Part shown: positions 43,483-52,654 of the stretch, piece by piece
Layout of the letters: the number at the start of each line of letters is the position of its first letter
Position numbering within the stretch: position 1 is the first letter of the stretch
From: an uncultured Bacilli bacterium
GTDB lineage: Bacteria > Bacillota_I > Bacilli_A > RF39 > UBA660
Length of the DNA: 64,000 nt
Direction: 5' to 3'
NCBI GenBank assembly: GCA_934096815.1
Contig: CAKOMY010000006.1
Span: 1-64,000 of the forward strand
Made by a program: the position numbers and the translations under genes
Notes under the pieces: generated by a model
The model's database searches: none
What the model was told of the DNA's origin: nothing
What the model saw: the letters and a program-made list of their open reading frames with translations, nothing else

Positions 43483-43905
43483 TTAATACAATTCTTGACA
43501 TACACCACTATTCGGTTTATAAAAACAATGATTTTTATAACTACCAGCAAAAGGTTGATCATACCAGTTTGCGCGACAAGAACTTTTTCCAGGAGCATAA
43601 AACCATAACGCATGAGTTGCCGGATAATAATATTCGCCTTTTAAACATCTTTCAGCTAATTGTTTTTCTTTTGTTGTTGCAGAACCAACATATAATGAAC
43701 TATTGACTCCACTAAATCCACCAGGATTTTGATTAACTACCTTACTTATACTTCTAATATTTTTAAATGTATAACAAGAGGCTATTGCTCTATTAACTAT
43801 AACATTTCCAACCATAAGCATCCCTAAATTTCCTTCAGCTAGCGCCTCAGCCCTCATAAGTCTAGCCATCATATCAAGTTCCTTACTTGTATAATTAATT
43901 AACAT
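43483..43905 (-). CDS. SleB-like cell wall hydrolase
   Basis: The protein is a bare hydrolase-2-type domain: LMRAEALAEGNLGMLMVGNVIVNRAIAS at the N-terminus (shown here as LMRAEALAEGNLGM then VGNVIVNR), with the catalytic-type Glu in MRAEA, then NPGGFSGVNSSLY and AERCLKGEYYYP. I chose ATG 43905 because GGTGATT precedes it; ATG 43917 is in frame upstream. It has 140 residues, no signal peptide and no peptidoglycan-binding domain, unlike SleB spore cortex enzymes (about 300). It may be exported non-classically or act inside a forespore. Its presence with cotJ-type genes hints at sporulation ancestry. Confidence 0.86.
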   Translation of the reverse strand: MLINYTSKELDMMARLMRAEALAEGNLGMLMVGNVIVNRAIASCYTFKNIRSISKVVNQNPGGFSGVNSSLYVGSATTKEKQLAERCLKGEYYYPATHALWFYAPGKSSCRANWYDQPFAGSYKNHCFYKPNSGVCQELY

Positions 43906-43945
43906 AATAATCACCATTTTATTATATGTTTTAATAACAAAAATA

Positions 43946-43973
43946 TTGAAATAATCTAATTTTATGCTATAAT
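43946..43973 (+). promoter_or_regulatory. Promoter of tRNA-Trp
   Basis: TTGAAA (43946-43951) and TATAAT (43968-43973) are 16 bases apart and lie 15 bases before the mature tRNA 5' end. Confidence 0.75.
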
Positions 43974-43987
43974 TAGTTCATACACAC

Positions 43988-44061
43988 AGGGGTGTGGTAT
44001 AATGGTAGCATAGGAGTCTCCAAAACTTTTGATGGGAGTTCGATTCTCTCCACCCCTGCCA
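43988..44061 (+). tRNA. tRNA-Trp (anticodon CCA)
   Basis: The acceptor stem AGGGGTG/CACCCCT is perfect and the 3' CCA is encoded at 44059-44061. The D-arm, an anticodon loop CTCCAAA, and a T-arm with GTTCGATTC are all present. CCA decodes UGG, consistent with standard tryptophan usage in the window. Confidence 0.96.
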
Positions 44062-44072
44062 TAATTGTATAT

Positions 44073-44102
44073 AAAGACACTATTATTCTTGATAGTGTTT
44101 TT
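44073..44102 (+). terminator. Terminator of tRNA-Trp
   Basis: ACACTAT (44077-44083) pairs with ATAGTGT (44092-44098), extended by A-U pairs, and is followed by a run of seven or more T. Confidence 0.85.
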
Positions 44103-44117
44103 TTATTTAACAAAAAA

Positions 44118-44136
44118 ATACTATTTAACATAGTAT
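44118..44136 (-). terminator. Terminator of the YcxB-like membrane protein gene
   Basis: ATACTAT (44118-44124) pairs with ATAGTAT (44130-44136), with a run of seven T on the minus strand. The gene's stop codon is 2 bases to the right. Confidence 0.8.
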
Positions 44137-44137
44137 C

Positions 44138-45397
44138 TCACTTATTATACATAAGTTTATATTTGTGTATTATTAGTTCCTTTTTATTTTTATTATAAGA
44201 CATAGCATATATTTCATAAATTCCAGATTCTTCAGGAATAACATTATATTCATTACTAGTTTTGTTATAAACTGAATAATATAAATCTTCTTTAGCCCTA
44301 AACTCAGAAGGTAATAATATTTTAAGTTCAGATTTTATTTTAGTACTTAAAATCCAATTCTTACTATTTTCAATACTACTAACTAAATTACTAACATCTT
44401 CTTTATCATAATAAACATTTATAATAGAATATTCCTTTTTATCATCATCAAAATAATTTCCCCAATAATGAATTTCTAATTCCCCACTACTAGGTATATT
44501 TGCATCAATATAATTCTTATAATCATTAATTTTACTATAGTCTTCACTAAAAGTTGGCATCAAACAAAAAGAACCACAAACTAATAATAATAAACATATT
44601 ATAAATCCACCAACAATATTTTTAGTACAATTTATTCCTTTATTTTTATATTTGTAACCAAGGACTATTGATGCAATTGGAATAGGTAACCAACACCAAA
44701 ATATCCAAGTATTTTTTAGAAAATTAAACCCATGTTGAGGATTTAATTCATCAATTATAGAATATAACCATAAAGCGCCCCATAAACTACCAATAGTTAA
44801 AATAAATAAAAAAGTCATAAAATAACTTATTGATAATGTATTAATATTACTTACATCTTTAATTTTTGAAGTATCGCCTAATTTATTTTCTAAATTTTTA
44901 AACTTACTTCTTATAAAATTAATTAACTCTAAATCACATTTGTCCTTTTGTAAAATTATAATCATATTTTTAGCAGGATATTCTAAATAAAAATTAGCAT
45001 CATTTTCCACACATCTACTTATTTCAGAATAATTAATAGTTATAGATGATTTTTTACCCTTATGTATAAAGAAATCATCATAAAATTCATTTTCGTAACT
45101 ACTTTCTACTATACCATTTTTTAACCTATTATTTTGTATTTTTTCTGCTATTGGTTCTAAACAAATTTTATAATGAATTAAAATATATATTTCAATAAAA
45201 ATGAAAATGATTGAAAATTGTCTATTATTAAAAATTAGTATAATTAAAGCCACAATACTCAAATTTAAAAAAGTTCCACCACAAATTAATACCCAATACA
45301 CTCTTTTTGGAAAATACTTTACCATTTTCTTATATTCGTATCCATCAGCAATACTTTCACATTTATATAAACATCTATTCTTTTTTTCTTTATTCAT
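44138..45397 (-). CDS. Membrane protein with YcxB-like domain
   Basis: The 419-residue protein starts behind GTGAGGTAAG. Two N-terminal helices (about 30-75) are followed by a cytoplasmic YcxB-like segment (about 100-170; YDDFFIHKGKKSSITINYSE, then MIIILQKDKCD), three or four more helices (about 190-280) and a C-terminal outside domain (about 290-419) rich in Tyr and acidic residues. YcxB-like modules are common in Firmicutes membrane proteins without known activity. Single-gene unit. Confidence 0.75.
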   Translation of the reverse strand: MNKEKKNRCLYKCESIADGYEYKKMVKYFPKRVYWVLICGGTFLNLSIVALIILIFNNRQFSIIFIFIEIYILIHYKICLEPIAEKIQNNRLKNGIVESSYENEFYDDFFIHKGKKSSITINYSEISRCVENDANFYLEYPAKNMIIILQKDKCDLELINFIRSKFKNLENKLGDTSKIKDVSNINTLSISYFMTFLFILTIGSLWGALWLYSIIDELNPQHGFNFLKNTWIFWCWLPIPIASIVLGYKYKNKGINCTKNIVGGFIICLLLLVCGSFCLMPTFSEDYSKINDYKNYIDANIPSSGELEIHYWGNYFDDDKKEYSIINVYYDKEDVSNLVSSIENSKNWILSTKIKSELKILLPSEFRAKEDLYYSVYNKTSNEYNVIPEESGIYEIYAMSYNKNKKELIIHKYKLMYNK

Positions 45398-45533
45398 ACT
45401 TACCTCACTTACATTTCCTAATAAACCTATCTAATTAGATTATACCATATATATTTATAATCCCAAAAATCACTTTTATTTGACACTAGCTGTTCTTTAA
45501 TATATAATAACTAACTAAGAAATATGGGTAATT

Positions 45534-46229
45534 ATGGAAGAACAATTAAATGAACTAAATGAAATTATAGAACTAATAAATCAAAATATAGAAAAAGTAA
45601 AAAATGTTGAATATGGTGATGATTATTATGTAATTAATAATGTTATAAAATTAAAAGAAAAAACTCATTTTGAAATAAAAGTAAAAGAAGATATTGAATT
45701 AAATCAAATAGATATTGCTTTAAAAAAATTAGACTATTCCAAACAAAAAACAAATAATTTAGAAAAATTAAAAAGTATAGATAAAGTAATAAATGTTTAT
45801 ACTAACAAAAGAAATTTAATCAATAATAATAGAACTACAAGACTTAATGATTTAGAACTTTTAAAGCAAAAAAGAAAGGAAATATTAGAAGATGAAAAAT
45901 ATTTTTATCAAACTAAACAATTAATTATTGATATTCTTAATTCATTTATAAATAGTATAAAGTTAAATAATTATTATTATGTGTTTACAAATTTTAGAAA
46001 TTACACTAAATTTACAGCTTTTGTTGATAATAAATTACCTATTCATCCAAGAGTCTTAGAATATTTTAAATCATTAGGTTTAACAATAATGTATGAGAGT
46101 TGTATTGCTTTTGATTCAAATTTAGAAACATTAATAAAATTATTAACTACAAAAAATATTGAATGGATTTTAATAATAAATCCAAACTTTAAACTAGAAT
46201 TAGAATTAAATAAAAAGAAAAAGAACTAA
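45534..46229 (+). CDS. Coiled-coil cytoplasmic protein, unknown
   Basis: The 231-residue protein is unusually rich in Lys, Asn, Glu and Leu. Residues 1-30 and 70-130 have heptad-like leucine spacing typical of coiled coils; the C-terminal 90 residues are mixed alpha/beta and include YYYVFTNFRNYTKFTAFVDN. The ribosome binding site is weak (GGGTAA). No signal peptide, membrane helix or known motif is seen. It ends 7 bases from the convergent leader-like gene, with a short inverted repeat AGAACT/AGTTCT (46222-46238) between them. Function unknown. Confidence 0.7.
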   Translation: MEEQLNELNEIIELINQNIEKVKNVEYGDDYYVINNVIKLKEKTHFEIKVKEDIELNQIDIALKKLDYSKQKTNNLEKLKSIDKVINVYTNKRNLINNNRTTRLNDLELLKQKRKEILEDEKYFYQTKQLIIDILNSFINSIKLNNYYYVFTNFRNYTKFTAFVDNKLPIHPRVLEYFKSLGLTIMYESCIAFDSNLETLIKLLTTKNIEWILIINPNFKLELELNKKKKN

Positions 46230-46236
46230 ATAAGTT

Positions 46237-46458
46237 CTATCTTCTAGGCATTCCTGCACGAACATTATCTAATTCATCTATAGACATTTCATCACGATCT
46301 TTATTTAAAGCCTCTAAGGCTTCTTTTTCTTTTTTTAATTTTTCAATTTGCTCTTTTCTATACAAACTTTCATTATTTAAGGCAATATTCTCACCTTGTT
46401 CATGAGAAACACCAGCAACAACTTTATCTAGAGTTTCTAAATCTAATTCTTTGTTCAT
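46237..46458 (-). CDS. Small protein with two leader-peptide-like motifs
   Basis: The 73-residue protein starts at ATG behind a strong GGAGGAAAA. Near each end it has a related motif: LDLETLDKVVAG (residues 5-16) and MSIDELDNVRAG (about 58-69). The form [LM]-x-[LI]-[ED]-x-LD-x-V-x-AG is like the recognition and cleavage region of bacteriocin and Nif11-type leader peptides. Between them lies a charged helix (EQIEKLKKEKEALEALNKD). The C-terminus after the second motif is only MPRR, so there is no obvious core peptide. It could be a precursor remnant, a regulatory adaptor or a secreted helical peptide. No modifying enzyme is adjacent. Confidence 0.7.
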   Translation of the reverse strand: MNKELDLETLDKVVAGVSHEQGENIALNNESLYRKEQIEKLKKEKEALEALNKDRDEMSIDELDNVRAGMPRR

Positions 46459-46555
46459 TTTTCCTCCATCTATTTTAATTATACATGTGATAAATAATAT
46501 TTATACAATTTTAATTCCATATTTACAATTTCTTTACAAAAGACTATATTATTTT

Positions 46556-48064
46556 TTAGCATTTTTTATTTATTATACATTCATTATAATATTTAGAGTT
46601 TTTATCTAATTCAGTGTCAACATATTTAAGACCATATTCTTCAATTAAAGTTTTCTTTTCACTAAATAGATTAGTTCCTAATCCTAATCTGTCTCCTTCA
46701 ATTGTCGCACCAAGAGCTGCTATTGTTGTTGGAAAATAATCCATTGTTGAAAATATTCTATTATTTGTATTTTCACTTTTTACGCCACTATTAATAAACG
46801 TATTATAAACAGTTCTATCAATATCAGAAATATTATCAAAAGAATAATTATTCATACTTAAATGATCACCTGCAATAACAATTGTCGTATTATCATAAAA
46901 ACTTTGTTTTTTTAACCATTTAACAAATTCATTAACTTGATAGCTAGAACAAGCAACTGAATTTAAATAAATATTATCACTTACTTCTTTACAAAAATCA
47001 CTTGTATAACCATCCATAAAATGAGTATCAACAGTTAATAAAGTAAAATTAAATGGTTCATTATTTTTAGAAATCTTTTTTAATTCTTTTTTTGCATAAG
47101 TAAATAGTTTTTCATCTTCCATACCCCAAAAAACAAAATAATCTTTATCGATAATTCCATCATCCATTGCACTATAATAATCATATATTTTATAATTACC
47201 ATGATTTTTATAATAAACATCTCTACCAGCAAACGCCGCATCAGAGCCAAACATAATATAATTTTTATAACCATTATTCTCTAATATTTCACCTAGAGAA
47301 TAAGCACCCGGTACTATCTCATTATAATAATTAAGTAGTAAATTACCATTAAAAGGTGTTTTTAAAGGAAGACCAGTAGTTTCTGCAACCATTGCCGCAA
47401 TTGTCCAAGTTGATGCTCCAACTACATAAGCTCCGCCTAAATTATCCGTATTAGAAAAATTTATATTCTTTTTAGCTAAACTAGATAATTCAGGTATATA
47501 ATTCTTATCGAAACTTCCACCACTATCCTTATCAGCATATGTCATTTCCATAGATTCTAAATAAATATAAATTAAATTTCTTTTATTATCTGGAAACTCA
47601 AGTAAAACATCCTTTGGACTTACATAATTTTCTTCAATAAAATTAGATTTTTTAAATTGATAACCCATAAACTTAAAAAAATATAGCTTAGTTCCAATGT
47701 ACCAAAAAGAAATAATAAATAATAATAATGGAACATATTTAATATACTTATCAAGCTTGAAATGTAACAAATTAAATTTAATATTCTTCTTAAATAAATT
47801 TATCTTAACAATTAAATCATAATCCTTTCTTAACTTCATAATTCCAATTACCACTAATAAAACTAAAATAGGAATTCCAATATTAATAAGAATAAATTTA
47901 AATATCATCCCATTACCAGTTCCTTCTAAAGGAGAAGTTATTGTATAAAGTATTTCATCAAAAGATGTAAATGCACAATTAGCTTTAGCCCATAAAGTAA
48001 CAACAAAAAAGAAAATACCTAAAAAAAGTAAAATATAATTAATAATCAATTTATGTATTTTCAT
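46556..48064 (-). CDS. Lipoteichoic acid synthase-like phosphoglycerol transferase
   Basis: The 502-residue protein has about four or five N-terminal helices (1-140) and a large extracytoplasmic sulfatase-fold domain. The nucleophilic Thr sits in VGASTWTIAAM (about residue 221), a metal-binding Glu in YIYLESMEMTY (about 170), and late motifs VDTHFMDGY and IVIAGDHLSMN supply the His/Asp metal ligands. LtaS enzymes polymerise glycerol phosphate from phosphatidylglycerol; this subgroup is shorter than LtaS (about 640). It overlaps the upstream small membrane gene by 4 bases. Confidence 0.92.
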   Translation of the reverse strand: MKIHKLIINYILLFLGIFFFVVTLWAKANCAFTSFDEILYTITSPLEGTGNGMIFKFILINIGIPILVLLVVIGIMKLRKDYDLIVKINLFKKNIKFNLLHFKLDKYIKYVPLLLFIISFWYIGTKLYFFKFMGYQFKKSNFIEENYVSPKDVLLEFPDNKRNLIYIYLESMEMTYADKDSGGSFDKNYIPELSSLAKKNINFSNTDNLGGAYVVGASTWTIAAMVAETTGLPLKTPFNGNLLLNYYNEIVPGAYSLGEILENNGYKNYIMFGSDAAFAGRDVYYKNHGNYKIYDYYSAMDDGIIDKDYFVFWGMEDEKLFTYAKKELKKISKNNEPFNFTLLTVDTHFMDGYTSDFCKEVSDNIYLNSVACSSYQVNEFVKWLKKQSFYDNTTIVIAGDHLSMNNYSFDNISDIDRTVYNTFINSGVKSENTNNRIFSTMDYFPTTIAALGATIEGDRLGLGTNLFSEKKTLIEEYGLKYVDTELDKNSKYYNECIINKKC

Positions 48065-48372
48065 TTACTTCTCCTTATTAATTTAATTTCAACATTATTA
48101 TTAATAAATACATAAATAAATGGTAATAAGATGGCTAATAATAAAGATAATATCATAAATTTCATAATAAAACTAATAGTTATTAAATCACTATTAAATA
48201 AAATTTGAGAATCTTTACAATAAAAATTTAAAATTATAAATATAAACATATTTATTAAAAAAGTATATATTAAGTATAATTTAATTTTTTCTTCTTTATC
48301 TTTAACTTTTAATTTATCAATATGGATACTACTAGCAAATACGCCAGGAATAAATAAACAAATTAATTTCAC
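48061..48372 (-). CDS. Small three-helix membrane protein coupled to the LTA-synthase-like gene
   Basis: I chose GTG 48372, about 8 bases after AGAGGAG; the frame is open further upstream, but there the ribosome binding site would lie inside it. The 103-residue product has three hydrophobic helices (about 1-16, 33-50 and 65-90) and a basic C-terminus. It shares 4 bases with the LTA-synthase-like gene and is probably an accessory of that enzyme. No family recognised. Confidence 0.68.
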   Translation of the reverse strand: MKLICLFIPGVFASSIHIDKLKVKDKEEKIKLYLIYTFLINMFIFIILNFYCKDSQILFNSDLITISFIMKFMILSLLLAILLPFIYVFINNNVEIKLIRRSK

Positions 48373-48429
48373 AAACAATACTCCTCTTCTTGTTAACAAA
48401 AATATATCATTATTTTTAAGCAAAATCAA

Positions 48430-48453
48430 AAGATTACTAATAATAGTAATCTT
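48430..48453 (-). terminator. Terminator of the cotJ operon
   Basis: AAGATTACTA (48430-48439) pairs perfectly with TAGTAATCTT (48444-48453), closing a 4-base loop, followed leftward by TTTGATTTTG. Confidence 0.75.
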
Positions 48454-49007
48454 TATTTATTATATTTATATTTTTCATATAATTTCTTAAATCTATTATA
48501 ATGAACTATTTCCCTTTGTCTTAAAAATAATAAAATATTTATTAATTCAGGATCTTCTGCAATATCTATTAAATGTTCATAAGTAGCTCTTGCTTTTTCT
48601 TCTGCTGCCATATCCTCTGCTAAATCAGCAACTGCATCACCAATTGAAGCAAAATAAGAAACTGTAAATGGTACTCCATTTGAATTAATTGGATAAATAC
48701 CATAACCATTCTCTACATAATTACTAGTTAATCCATTTGCTTCTAATTCCTCTTTTGTAGCACCATCTAATAATTGATGAACCATTACACAAATCATTTC
48801 AGCATGTCCAAACTCTTCAGTAGCAATATCATTTAAAAGTGCTCTACCTTCATCAGTTGGCATGGAAAATTTTTGACTAAAATATCTTAAAGCAGCACCT
48901 AACTCTCCATTTGCTCCACCATATTGAGTAATTAAATATTTAGCCATTTTAATATCTTTTTTCTTTAAATTAATAGGAAAAGGAAGCATCTTCTTATATT
49001 TAAACAT
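48453..49007 (-). CDS. cotJC: CotJC spore-coat/manganese-catalase family protein
   Basis: I chose ATG 49007 because GGAGATTATAGAA precedes it; this gives 184 residues, the usual CotJC length. The ferritin-like Mn-catalase fold is evident: YLITQYGGANGELGAALRYF, TEEFGHAEMI (metal Glu and His) and a late AAEEKARATYEHL followed by RQREIVHYNRF. CotJC is an inner-coat protein of Bacillus spores and related non-coat proteins act as Mn-dependent catalases. It overlaps the fused CotJA-JB gene by 8 bases. No other sporulation gene except a SleB-like hydrolase is visible. Confidence 0.94.
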   Translation of the reverse strand: MFKYKKMLPFPINLKKKDIKMAKYLITQYGGANGELGAALRYFSQKFSMPTDEGRALLNDIATEEFGHAEMICVMVHQLLDGATKEELEANGLTSNYVENGYGIYPINSNGVPFTVSYFASIGDAVADLAEDMAAEEKARATYEHLIDIAEDPELINILLFLRQREIVHYNRFKKLYEKYKYNK

Positions 49008-49413
49008 TTCTATAATCTCCTTCCCAAGGCCATTTACCACTATACCAAGTATATCTACCCTTTAAATCATCATTTAAATCTAAAACTTCATATTTTTCTT
49101 CATAATCTTTAACTAATACTTTTAATCTTTCATTGTAAATTTTAAATAAATCATATAATTTCTTATTATTAGGTTCTAAATCAAGTTTTAAATTTAAATC
49201 ATCAATAGCGAAACAATATTCTCTAATCTTTAAAAGCATAGCATCTTTATCACAAGTAGGTTTAATCTTATAAGGTTTATAATTTTTATATGGCACATAT
49301 TCATCTAAAAATAAATTACCTAAAACAAGTCCTTCATCTGGATTAAGAACATCATCTCTATCTAAATTAAAATAATTTTTAAGTACATCCTCATTTTCTA
49401 AACTAAATAACAT
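49000..49413 (-). CDS. CotJA-CotJB fusion protein
   Basis: The 137-residue protein starts behind AGGAGG. The N-terminal 50 residues hold the CotJA signature (GNLFLDEYVPYKNYKPY). Residues 60-137 match CotJB (LLKIREYCFAIDDLNLKLDL, then YEEKYEVLD) and end in its typical aromatic tail (WYSGKWPWEGDY). In Bacillus cotJA, cotJB and cotJC are three separate genes; here A and B are one chain. The fusion is followed by cotJC with an 8-base overlap, so the set is complete and co-translated. Confidence 0.88.
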   Translation of the reverse strand: MLFSLENEDVLKNYFNLDRDDVLNPDEGLVLGNLFLDEYVPYKNYKPYKIKPTCDKDAMLLKIREYCFAIDDLNLKLDLEPNNKKLYDLFKIYNERLKVLVKDYEEKYEVLDLNDDLKGRYTWYSGKWPWEGDYRNV

Positions 49414-49498
49414 ACTAACCTCCTAAAATAGTCTATGTTTAATCTAAAAATTGGTTATATTATATTTTATTAACCATAATAATTAGTGAGGTACGATT

Positions 49499-49993
49499 AT
49501 GATATTATTATGTCTTAAAATATTTACGGCAAGAATTATAGATGTTACATTAGGAACAATTAAAACATTTTATATATTTAAAGAAAAAAGATTAACATCT
49601 TTTATAATATCTTTTTTTGAACTTATCATCTGGTTTTATGCTGCAAGAACTGCTTTATCTATGGAAATAAATTCAATATTCATTCCAATATCTTATGCCC
49701 TAGGATATGCAACTGGTACTTATATCGGTACATTTATTTCTTCTAAATACATCAAAGGCCACCTAACTGTAAATGTTATATCAAATAAAATAACTAAAAA
49801 TGAAATTAGAGAGTTTAAAGATAAAAACTTTGGTATTACTTCTATTAAAACAGAAGATAATAAACACTTACTTATTATTGAAATTGAAAAATCAAGATTA
49901 AATGAATTAAAAGAAACTATCTCTAAAATAGATGATAGTTCCTTCATTATAGTAAACGATACAAGAATAGTTAAAAATGGTTATATCAAATAA
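49499..49993 (+). CDS. UPF0316/DUF2179 membrane protein
   Basis: The 164-residue protein starts behind GTGAGGT. Three N-terminal helices carry the family motifs: RIIDVTLGTIKTFYI near residue 12, the middle helix FFELIIWFYAA and YALGYATGTYIGTFI near 66. A C-terminal cytoplasmic DUF2179-like domain (about 85-164) is alpha/beta. Family members are widespread in Firmicutes; some are linked to cyclic dinucleotide binding but the function is not established for this one. Confidence 0.92.
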   Translation: MILLCLKIFTARIIDVTLGTIKTFYIFKEKRLTSFIISFFELIIWFYAARTALSMEINSIFIPISYALGYATGTYIGTFISSKYIKGHLTVNVISNKITKNEIREFKDKNFGITSIKTEDNKHLLIIEIEKSRLNELKETISKIDDSSFIIVNDTRIVKNGYIK

Positions 49994-52531
49994 TTAAACA
50001 TAATCTTTACTTCCTATTAAATATTTTCTTAATAAATCAAAAGGAATAACTGTAAAAGCAAGTCCTAGACATATTAATAACTCTTTTAAGGTTAAACCAT
50101 AAGTTCTAAATAAACTACCGCCATGATATATAAAATATATTTGAATAACACTAACTAGGGTAAAGATAATAATAAATACTTTATTTCCTAATATGTTGGA
50201 AAATAAATTTAATCTACTAGTTCTAGCATTAAATGCATTAAATATTCCTATAAATACAAATAAAGTAAAAAATGCAGTTAAAAAATATTTATTATCAATA
50301 TCAAATCTAATTAATTCTTTAAATATAGATAACTTTAAAAATAAGATACATAATAAACTAGAATATAATCCTGTTATTATTATTTCACCATACATGTATT
50401 TATTAATTATATGTTCATCTTTATTCTTAGGTTTTTCATTCATATATTCTAAACTTGGATTTTCATAAGCAAACGCTAAGGAGGCTAAAGAATCCATAAT
50501 CATATTTATCCAAAGCATTTGCATAACTGTTACAGGAGTACTAATTCCAATAAATGGTCCCACAATTGATAAACTCATAGCGCAAATATTAACTGTTAAC
50601 TGAAATATAATAAATTTTCTAATATTCTTAAAAATAGTTCTACCAAATAAAATAGCCATACTTATTGAACTTATATTATCATCAAGAATAACTATATCAG
50701 CTGCTTCTTTAGCAACATCAGCACCACTTCCCATTGCAAAACCAACATCGCATTTTTTTAAGGCAGCCGCATCATTAATTCCATCACCAGTCATACCAAC
50801 AACTAAATTTAATTCTTTAAATATTCTAACTAGCCTACTCTTATCAGTAGGTTTTGCTCGTGCAACTATTTTAAGCCTATTTGCTAGGGCTTTTAATTCA
50901 TCATCACTCATTAGACTCATATCTGAACTAGTTAAACAAACATCACCATCTTTATATAAATCAAGTTCTCTACCAATATACATAGCAGTATCTAAAGAAT
51001 CCCCTGTAACCATTATTAAATTAACACCAGCACTTTTTATTAATTTAACTCCATTTTTAGCATCTTTTCTTATCTCATCTTTAAGTAAAATACATCCTAA
51101 ATAAATTAAATCATCTGATACTTTACTTTTATAAGCAAGAGCAATAACTCTAAATCCTTTATTCATATATCTTGAAACAATATTATTAACTCTATTTTTA
51201 TCTATTAATTCTTTTTTAGTAAAATAACTATATTTGCATCTTGGAATAATTACATCAGGTGCACCTTTATAATATACATACTCTTTAGTTTCGACACTAG
51301 AATACTTTTTATCACTACTAAATGATTCTTTTCTAATTATTTTATCTACTGGCTTATAAGAAAAAAATTTAATTATTGCTTTATCAGTCGCATTACCATT
51401 AATAATATTATTTTCACTAACAATTGCATCATTATTTAAAACACAGGCATTTCCTACTAATCTATAATACTCACTATACTTAGTTATCTCAATTTCATCA
51501 TTAAACATTTTATTTTCATGAGTTACTACTCCATAAAGCGATAACTTTCCATTAGTTAAAGTTCCTGTCTTATCTGATAACAACACATTTAAAGAACCTG
51601 CTGTTTCAATTCCAACCATCTTTTTAACTAATACATTCTTTTTAATCATCTTTTTCATATTAGTTGAAAGAACAAGTGCAACCATTAATGGTAATCCTTC
51701 GGGAACTGAGACAACAATGATTGTAACGGCTAAAGTAATAGCATAAATTATATGATTAATTAATGAAGGAATATTACTAACAAATTTAATAATTAAACTT
51801 AAATTAAACTTATTAGCAATAACAATAACTGAAAATAAATAAGAAAAAAATACTAAAAAAGCTCCAATATAACCAATTGTACTAATTATTCTAGCTAAAT
51901 GTGTAAGTCTTGTTTTTAAAGGACTATTTTCACTTACATCAGACAATTCCATAGTTATAGCTCCATGCATTGTATTTTCACCGACTAAAGTAACTTTCAT
52001 AATGGCTTCTCCACTAGTTACTGTTGTTCCTTTAAAAATTTTATCGTTTGTTTTCTTTTGAATATCCTTACTTTCTCCACTAATACTTGCTTCATCTAAA
52101 GATATTTCTCCATCAACTAATACTCCATCTGCCGGAACATAGTCTCCACCATTTAAATAAATAATATCTCCTACAACAACTTCACTAATCTTAATAATTT
52201 TTAAATTATTATCTCTTTTAACTTTACATTCTTTAATATTATTTTCTTTAAATAGTCTATTAAACGCTTTATTAGAACCATATTCACTTAAAGTACTAAT
52301 TAATGTTGCAAAAAATATTGCTATAAATATCCCAAGTGTCTCAAACCAACTCTCATCCGCAAATATGAACACTAATTTAATAACTAAAACTATTAAAAGT
52401 ATTCTAATCATTGGATCCCCTAAAGATTCAATTAACAACCTAAAAAAAGTATTTTTATTTTTAACATTAACTTCATTACTACCATATTTTTCTCTACTTT
52501 TAACAACTTCTTCATTGCTTAGTCCAGTCAT
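49994..52531 (-). CDS. P-type Ca2+-type cation-transporting ATPase
   Basis: I chose ATG 52531 because GGAGGAAAT precedes it and an in-frame TTG at 52543 would lie within that site; the product has 845 residues. Key motifs: the A-domain SISGES, the ion-binding PEGLP in helix 4, the phosphorylation site DKTGTLT (about residue 320), the KGAP nucleotide loop and the hinge TGDGINDAAAL. About ten helices with a C-terminal cation ATPase domain match P2-type (SERCA/PMCA-like) calcium pumps. It is convergent with the UPF0316 gene with no gap, an unusual tight end-to-end junction. Confidence 0.94.
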   Translation of the reverse strand: MTGLSNEEVVKSREKYGSNEVNVKNKNTFFRLLIESLGDPMIRILLIVLVIKLVFIFADESWFETLGIFIAIFFATLISTLSEYGSNKAFNRLFKENNIKECKVKRDNNLKIIKISEVVVGDIIYLNGGDYVPADGVLVDGEISLDEASISGESKDIQKKTNDKIFKGTTVTSGEAIMKVTLVGENTMHGAITMELSDVSENSPLKTRLTHLARIISTIGYIGAFLVFFSYLFSVIVIANKFNLSLIIKFVSNIPSLINHIIYAITLAVTIIVVSVPEGLPLMVALVLSTNMKKMIKKNVLVKKMVGIETAGSLNVLLSDKTGTLTNGKLSLYGVVTHENKMFNDEIEITKYSEYYRLVGNACVLNNDAIVSENNIINGNATDKAIIKFFSYKPVDKIIRKESFSSDKKYSSVETKEYVYYKGAPDVIIPRCKYSYFTKKELIDKNRVNNIVSRYMNKGFRVIALAYKSKVSDDLIYLGCILLKDEIRKDAKNGVKLIKSAGVNLIMVTGDSLDTAMYIGRELDLYKDGDVCLTSSDMSLMSDDELKALANRLKIVARAKPTDKSRLVRIFKELNLVVGMTGDGINDAAALKKCDVGFAMGSGADVAKEAADIVILDDNISSISMAILFGRTIFKNIRKFIIFQLTVNICAMSLSIVGPFIGISTPVTVMQMLWINMIMDSLASLAFAYENPSLEYMNEKPKNKDEHIINKYMYGEIIITGLYSSLLCILFLKLSIFKELIRFDIDNKYFLTAFFTLFVFIGIFNAFNARTSRLNLFSNILGNKVFIIIFTLVSVIQIYFIYHGGSLFRTYGLTLKELLICLGLAFTVIPFDLLRKYLIGSKDYV

Positions 52532-52576
52532 TATTTCCTCCAATTAAATATATGAAGAAGGTTTAAAAATATTAAA

Positions 52577-52598
52577 AAAAGAGTGAATAACACTCTTA
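52577..52598 (-). terminator. Terminator after the CYTH gene
   Basis: AAGAGTG (52579-52585) pairs with CACTCTT (52591-52597), with a run of seven T reading leftward. Confidence 0.75.
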
Positions 52599-52654
52599 AA
52601 TAAATTTTAATCTAATTTATAGAAAAACAAAGTTAATTGAACTTGCTTATAAAA

